A stretch of DNA of 64,000 bases from positions 1,025,073 through 1,089,072 of the forward strand of contig NZ_KQ759763.1 in NCBI RefSeq assembly GCF_001482195.1, given 5' to 3'. Position 1 is the stretch's first letter. Every line of letters starts with the position of its first letter. The translations under genes were made by a program, and so were the position numbers. This document shows positions 58,694-64,000 of this stretch, one piece after another. The notes beneath the pieces were generated by a model. That model was not told the origin of the DNA and made no database searches. It saw only the letters and a program-made list of their open reading frames with translations. The DNA is from Luteimonas abyssi (GTDB lineage Bacteria; Pseudomonadota; Gammaproteobacteria; Xanthomonadales; Xanthomonadaceae).

Positions 58694-60016
58694 GTGTTTG
58701 AACGCAGCAAGAAAGGCGAGCACGCGTTGCTGATCCAGCCGCACGCCGGTGGTCCCCCCGACGAGGGTGCGCTGGAGGAGTTCGGCGAGCTGGCGCGCTC
58801 CGCCGGCGCTCGGGTCGCGCACGTGCTGACCGCCCGCATCGACAAGCCCAATCCGGCCACCCTGATCGGCAGCGGCAAGCTGGAAGAAGTGAAAGCGGCC
58901 GCCGATGCGGTCGGTGCCGACCTGATCCTGGTCAACCACACCCTCAGCCCCGGGCAGGAGCGCAACCTGGAAAAGCTGCTGGAGCGTCGCGTGGTCGACC
59001 GCACCGGGCTGATCCTGGACATCTTCGCCCAGCGCGCCCGCAGCCACGACGGCAAGCTGCAGGTCGAACTCGCTCAGCTCAAGCACATGGCCACCCGGCT
59101 GGTGCGCGGCTGGACCCACCTGGAGCGCCAGCGCGGCGGCTCCATCGGCCTGCGCGGCCCGGGCGAGACCCAGCTTGAGACCGATCGCCGGCTGCTGCAG
59201 AAACGCGTCGAGCAACTGCAGCGGCGGCTGGAGAAGGTGGAGGTGCAGCGCACCCAGATGCGTCGCGCCCGCGTGCGCAGCGAAATGCCCCGCGTGGCCC
59301 TGGTGGGCTACACCAACGCCGGCAAGTCCACCCTGTTCAACGCACTCACCGGCGCCGGCGCCTATGCCGCCGACCAGCTGTTCGCCACCCTCGACCCGAC
59401 CGTCCGTCGCATCGCGCTGCCCGGTGGCGGGGTGGTGCTGGCCGATACCGTCGGCTTCGTGCGCGATCTGCCGCACGAACTGGTCGCCGCGTTCCGCTCC
59501 ACCCTCAGCGAGGCGCGCGAAGCGGATCTGCTGTTGCACATCGTCGATGCCGCCGACCCGCTGCGCGACGAGCGCATCGCCCAGGTGGACGAGGTGCTGG
59601 AGGAGATCGGTGCCGGCGACCTGCCGCAGATCCTGGTGTTCAACAAGATCGACCGCGTCGAGGGGGCGCAGCCGCGTCACGACCGCCCGGACAACGCCGT
59701 CGCCGACGAGGCCGTCGCCGAGCGGGTGTGGATCTCCGCACGCGACGGACTCGGCCTGGATCTGCTGCGCGAGGCGCTGGCGGTGCGGTTGGGGCTGCGC
59801 AGGATCGTGGCCGAGATCGAGCTGCCGCCGTCGGCCGGCCGTCTGCGCGCGCGCCTGCATGCGCTGGATGCGGTGAAGGGAGAAGCCCACGACGAGCACG
59901 GCTGGCACCTGCAGATCGACCTCCCGCATGCCGATGCCGCGCGGCTGGCCGCCGAATCCGACGGCGGGCCGCTGCGTGCGCTGGTGGCCGAGCCCGACGA
60001 AGCCGACAGCTGGTGA
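58694..60016 (+). CDS. hflX: Ribosome-splitting GTPase HflX
   Basis: A 440-residue GTPase that binds and splits stalled ribosomes. The N-terminal nucleotide-binding part (TARIDKPNPATLIGSGKLEE, VNHTLSPGQERNLEKLLERR) leads to the Gly-rich linker (RGGSIGLRGPGETQLETDRR). The G domain follows with GYTNAGKSTLFNALTG, ADTVGFVRDLPHELVAAF and NKID. The GTG at 58694 gives MFERSKKGEHALLIQPHAGG, the usual family start, with AGGAG about 10 nt upstream. hflK follows after 108 nt. Confidence 0.95.
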   Translation: MFERSKKGEHALLIQPHAGGPPDEGALEEFGELARSAGARVAHVLTARIDKPNPATLIGSGKLEEVKAAADAVGADLILVNHTLSPGQERNLEKLLERRVVDRTGLILDIFAQRARSHDGKLQVELAQLKHMATRLVRGWTHLERQRGGSIGLRGPGETQLETDRRLLQKRVEQLQRRLEKVEVQRTQMRRARVRSEMPRVALVGYTNAGKSTLFNALTGAGAYAADQLFATLDPTVRRIALPGGGVVLADTVGFVRDLPHELVAAFRSTLSEAREADLLLHIVDAADPLRDERIAQVDEVLEEIGAGDLPQILVFNKIDRVEGAQPRHDRPDNAVADEAVAERVWISARDGLGLDLLREALAVRLGLRRIVAEIELPPSAGRLRARLHALDAVKGEAHDEHGWHLQIDLPHADAARLAAESDGGPLRALVAEPDEADSW

Positions 60017-60063
60017 TCCGAGCCGTCTCGCCGCGGGAAGGAACCCCGGGCGTGGACACCTTG

Positions 60064-60069
60064 TAGAAT
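60064..60069 (+). promoter_or_regulatory. -10-like element before hflK
   Basis: TAGAAT in the context TTGTAGAATG, 55 nt before the hflK start. The 9-mer TGTAGAATG is shared with the region before pyrG. No good -35 is seen at the right spacing. Confidence 0.35.
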
Positions 60070-60124
60070 GTGCGCTCCCCGCGGCAGGGTCCCGGGGGCG
60101 AGAAGACATCAGAATGGAGCAGGC

Positions 60125-61288
60125 ATGGCCTGGAATATCCCCGGCAAGAACAACAGCGGCGGGTCCGGCGGCAACAACCGCGGTCCGTGGAAGCCCAGTG
60201 GCGGTGGGCGCGGCAGCGGCGGTGGCGGTGGGTTCGACGGGCTGATCGACCAGCTGCGCAACCTCTTCGGTGGCGGCGGTGGCCTGGGCGGCCCGCTGCG
60301 CCTGGTGGCCATCGCACTGGTCGTGCTGTTGCTGCTGAGCACGTTCACCCTGGTCGGCGAACAGCAGCGCGGCGTGGTGCTGCGCTTCGGCCAGGCCGTG
60401 CGGATCATGCAGCCGGGTCCCAACTTCAAGCTGCCCTGGCCGATCGAGCAGGTGCAGAAGGTCAACGCCACCGCGATCAAGACCTTCACCAACACCGTGC
60501 CGGTGCTGACCCGCGACGAGAACATCGTCATCGTCTCGCTCAACGTGCAGTACCGCGTGGGCGACGCCCAGCTGTACCTGTTCGGTACCCGCGACGCCGA
60601 TCGCGTGCTGGAGCAGGTGGCCCAGGGTGTGGTGCGCGAGCAGGTCGGCCGCGCCGACCTGGACACCGTGCTCGGCGCGCGTGGCCCGCTGTCGGCCATG
60701 GCGTCCAAGCAGTTGCAGGATTCGCTGGACATCTACCGTACCGGTCTCGTGGTCACCGAGCTCAACCTGCAGGACGCGCGCCCGCCGGAAGAGGTCAAGC
60801 CCGCGTTCGACGAGGTCAACAGCGCCCAGCAGGTGCAGGAAAGCCTGATCAACGAAGCCCGCGCCTACGCCGCGCGCATCGTGCCGGAAGCCCGAGGCGA
60901 AGCCTCGCGCACGCGCACCGTGGCCGAGGGTTACAAGACCGCTGCCGTGGCCCGCGCCACCGGTGACGCCACCCGCTTCTCGCTGCTGCTCGACGAGTAC
61001 GCCGGCGCCCCGGACGTCACCCGTCGCCGCATGTGGCTGGATACCGTGTCCGACGTGCTGGCCGAGAACCGCACCGTGGTCGGTGGCGACGGTCGCCAGT
61101 TGATCTATGTCCCCATGGGTCAGGACGGCGCACCGGGCACGCAGGGCGGCAACCGCAGCGGCGGCGCGCCGAACGTGATCCCGCCCGAGGCGCTGGGCAT
61201 CCCGGCCGACGGCAGTGCCTCGCAGCAGGCGCCGCGTCCGAACCGCAACACCCCGCGGCCGGTCCGCGGCGAAGGAGGCACCCGATGA
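60125..61288 (+). CDS. hflK: FtsH protease modulator HflK
   Basis: A 387-residue SPFH-family membrane protein that with HflC forms a large cage around FtsH. A Gly/Asn-rich cytoplasmic N terminus (NNSGGSGGNNRG onward) precedes one helix (VAIALVVLLLLSTFTLVGEQ) and the SPFH domain (QQRGVVLRFGQAVRIMQPGP; LNVQYRVGDAQLYLF). A helical coiled region and a Pro-rich tail follow. The ATG at 60125 has GGAGCAGG upstream. Its stop overlaps the hflC start (ATGA). Confidence 0.95.
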   Translation: MAWNIPGKNNSGGSGGNNRGPWKPSGGGRGSGGGGGFDGLIDQLRNLFGGGGGLGGPLRLVAIALVVLLLLSTFTLVGEQQRGVVLRFGQAVRIMQPGPNFKLPWPIEQVQKVNATAIKTFTNTVPVLTRDENIVIVSLNVQYRVGDAQLYLFGTRDADRVLEQVAQGVVREQVGRADLDTVLGARGPLSAMASKQLQDSLDIYRTGLVVTELNLQDARPPEEVKPAFDEVNSAQQVQESLINEARAYAARIVPEARGEASRTRTVAEGYKTAAVARATGDATRFSLLLDEYAGAPDVTRRRMWLDTVSDVLAENRTVVGGDGRQLIYVPMGQDGAPGTQGGNRSGGAPNVIPPEALGIPADGSASQQAPRPNRNTPRPVRGEGGTR

Positions 61289-62151
61289 ACTTCCGCGCGC
61301 TGATTCCGCTGCTGGCGGTGGTGCTCCTGTTGGGCCTGATGGGCTCGGTCTACATCGTGCGCGAGGGCCAGGTCGGCCTGATCCTGCACCTGGGCCGCGT
61401 CAGCCAGACCGACATCGGTCCCGGCCTGCACTTCAAGATCCCGCTGGTCCAGACCTCGCGCGTGTTCGACCGCCGGTTCGATGCGGTGGACTTCTCGCCC
61501 GAGCGCTACCTGACCTCCGAGCGCAAGGACGTGGCGGTGGACTTCGTCGCCATCGTGGCGATCGCCGACGTGGGCAACTTCTTCCGTGCCACCGGCGGCG
61601 ACGAGCGGCTGGCCAGCGAGCGCCTGGCGCCGATCATCAAGGACTCCCTGCGCAACGAGATCAACGCCCGTACCCTGACCCAGCTGGTGTCGGGCGATCG
61701 GAGCGAGGTGATCGCCAAGCAGCTCGAGGCCATCAACGAGGGCGCGCTGAACCTGGGCATGCGGATCATCGACATCCGCCTCAAGCAGATCGACCTGCCC
61801 ACCGACAGCGACGTCATCCAGCAGGTCTACAACCGCATGCGCGCCGAGCGCAACCAGGTGGCCAGCCGCCTGCGCGCCGAGGGTGAGGAGCAGGCCCGCC
61901 TGATCCGCGCCCAGGCCGACCGCGACCAGGCCGTGATCCTGGCCGAGGCCGAGCGCGACGCGCAGACCCTGCGAGGCGAGGGCGATGCCGAGGCCACCCG
62001 CATCTACGGCCAGGCCGCCAACCGCGATCCGTCGTTCTTCGCCTTCCAGCGCAGCCTGGACGCCTACCGCAAGTCGTTCGAGAGCGGCGACGCGGTGATC
62101 GTGCTCGAGCGCGACGACCCGTTCCTGCAGTACATGCGCAGCGATCGATGA
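61285..62151 (+). CDS. hflC: FtsH protease modulator HflC
   Basis: A 288-residue SPFH protein, the partner of HflK. An N-terminal anchor (LIPLLAVVLLLGLMGSVYIV) leads to the SPFH domain (VREGQVGLILHLGRVSQTDI; FDAVDFSPERYLTSERKDVA). A charged helix follows (NRMRAERNQVASRLRAEGEE) and then FFAFQRSLDAYRKSFESGD. GGAGG lies in the hflK end for reinitiation. It is coupled to hflK upstream and to the DUF2065 gene downstream by ATGA overlaps. Confidence 0.96.
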   Translation: MNFRALIPLLAVVLLLGLMGSVYIVREGQVGLILHLGRVSQTDIGPGLHFKIPLVQTSRVFDRRFDAVDFSPERYLTSERKDVAVDFVAIVAIADVGNFFRATGGDERLASERLAPIIKDSLRNEINARTLTQLVSGDRSEVIAKQLEAINEGALNLGMRIIDIRLKQIDLPTDSDVIQQVYNRMRAERNQVASRLRAEGEEQARLIRAQADRDQAVILAEAERDAQTLRGEGDAEATRIYGQAANRDPSFFAFQRSLDAYRKSFESGDAVIVLERDDPFLQYMRSDR

Positions 62152-62333
62152 GCGATCTGTGGGCGGCGTTGTGCCTGGTCGCGGTGATCGAGGGGCTGTT
62201 GCTGTTCGCCCTGCCGCGGATCTGGCGCGACAACGCCGAATACATGCTCAAGATGCCGGACCGGCAATTGCGCACGATCGGCGGTGTGGTGTTGGTGGTC
62301 GGCGTGCTCGCGCTGTACGCCGTACGCGGGTAG
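62148..62333 (+). CDS. DUF2065 small membrane protein
   Basis: A 61-residue protein with two helices (LWAALCLVAVIEGLLLFALP and TIGGVVLVVGVLALYAVRG) joined by IWRDNAEYMLKMPDRQLR. This fits the YjeT/DUF2065 family found after hflC in many proteobacteria. Function is not established; the position suggests a link to the HflKC-FtsH complex. Its ATG overlaps the hflC stop. Confidence 0.88.
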   Translation: MSDLWAALCLVAVIEGLLLFALPRIWRDNAEYMLKMPDRQLRTIGGVVLVVGVLALYAVRG

Positions 62334-62401
62334 GGCGGCCGACGCGGGCCGCCCACCGCCGACGTCCCTGACCCCACCCCCAACCGCGTCATGGCATCAG
62401 G

Positions 62402-63884
<1,483 letters not shown>

Positions 63885-64000
63885 GCCCTGGAACCTGGCG
63901 TCCCCCGCACGCGGGGGAAGGGCATCGGCCGCGACATGCTCGGAACCCCTTTCCCGCCTGCGGGAGAGGGGCAGGGGTGAGGGTGGTGGAGGCGCGGCAG
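63885..64000. repeat. Paired hairpin repeats after purA, cut by the window edge
   Basis: Two inverted repeats follow purA: TCCCCCGC/GCGGGGGA (63901-63908/63911-63918) and a 12-pair stem with one G-U (63946-63957/63960-63971). Their C-rich then G-rich form is that of widespread intergenic repeat hairpins in proteobacteria, and a degenerate copy may lie near 9275-9295. They may also end the purA transcript. Confidence 0.5.

Overview
The window is about 70% G+C, gene-dense bacterial DNA. Its gene content and order point to a gammaproteobacterium of the Lysobacteraceae/Xanthomonadaceae (Lysobacter, Luteimonas or Xanthomonas relatives). The pointers are the core runs kdsA-eno-ftsB-ispD-ispF-truD, surE-pcm-yqaA-nlpD, yhbY/rlmE-ftsH-folP and miaA-hfq-hflX-hflK-hflC-purA, plus a Xanthomonas-type TonB-dependent receptor. 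The taxonomic call is inference from families and synteny. I saw no rRNA, tRNA, insertion sequence, prophage or CRISPR array.

Layout. Positions 1-34,600 are mostly accessory and metabolic: a truncated methyltransferase, a HemJ/CopD-like membrane protein, a diguanylate cyclase, a 3-hydroxybutyrate dehydrogenase/patatin pair, a lipoprotein alkaline phosphatase, a DAACS symporter, opgD-alaE, a pair of M16 peptidases (one without its zinc motif), a bile-acid-type symporter, azoR with a divergent HxlR regulator, two tandem NlpC/P60 hydrolases, slyD, a DUF418 protein, a DadA-like oxidase and glutathione reductase. At 23,160-31,509 lies a small glycan-use locus: LacI regulator, GH92 mannosidase and basic-secretory-type metalloprotease in one overlapping operon, divergent from a TonB receptor. 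Then come hutG, an MdtD-like exporter and an AEC carrier.

Positions 35,650-64,000 are mostly core: parE, pyrG, kdsA, eno, ftsB, the MEP-pathway genes ispD and ispF, truD, surE, pcm, nlpD, yhbY, rlmE, ftsH, folP, putP, miaA, hfq, hflX, the FtsH regulators hflK/hflC, and purA. Many neighbours overlap by ATGA or TGATG, which suggests translational coupling.

The most interesting signals are not genes. They are: a hairpin that buries the Shine-Dalgarno of the bile-acid-type symporter; a cluster of DnaA-box-like 9-mers in the folP-putP gap; a promoter-like sequence directly followed by a strong intrinsic terminator before purA; a structured leader before a small lipoprotein; 9-bp direct repeats in the azoR/hxlR gap; and three genes whose -10-like hexamer lies exactly 6 nt before the ATG, suggesting leaderless mRNAs. 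No unmistakably new multi-gene system was found; the LacI-GH92-protease-TonB locus is the best candidate for a distinctive functional unit.
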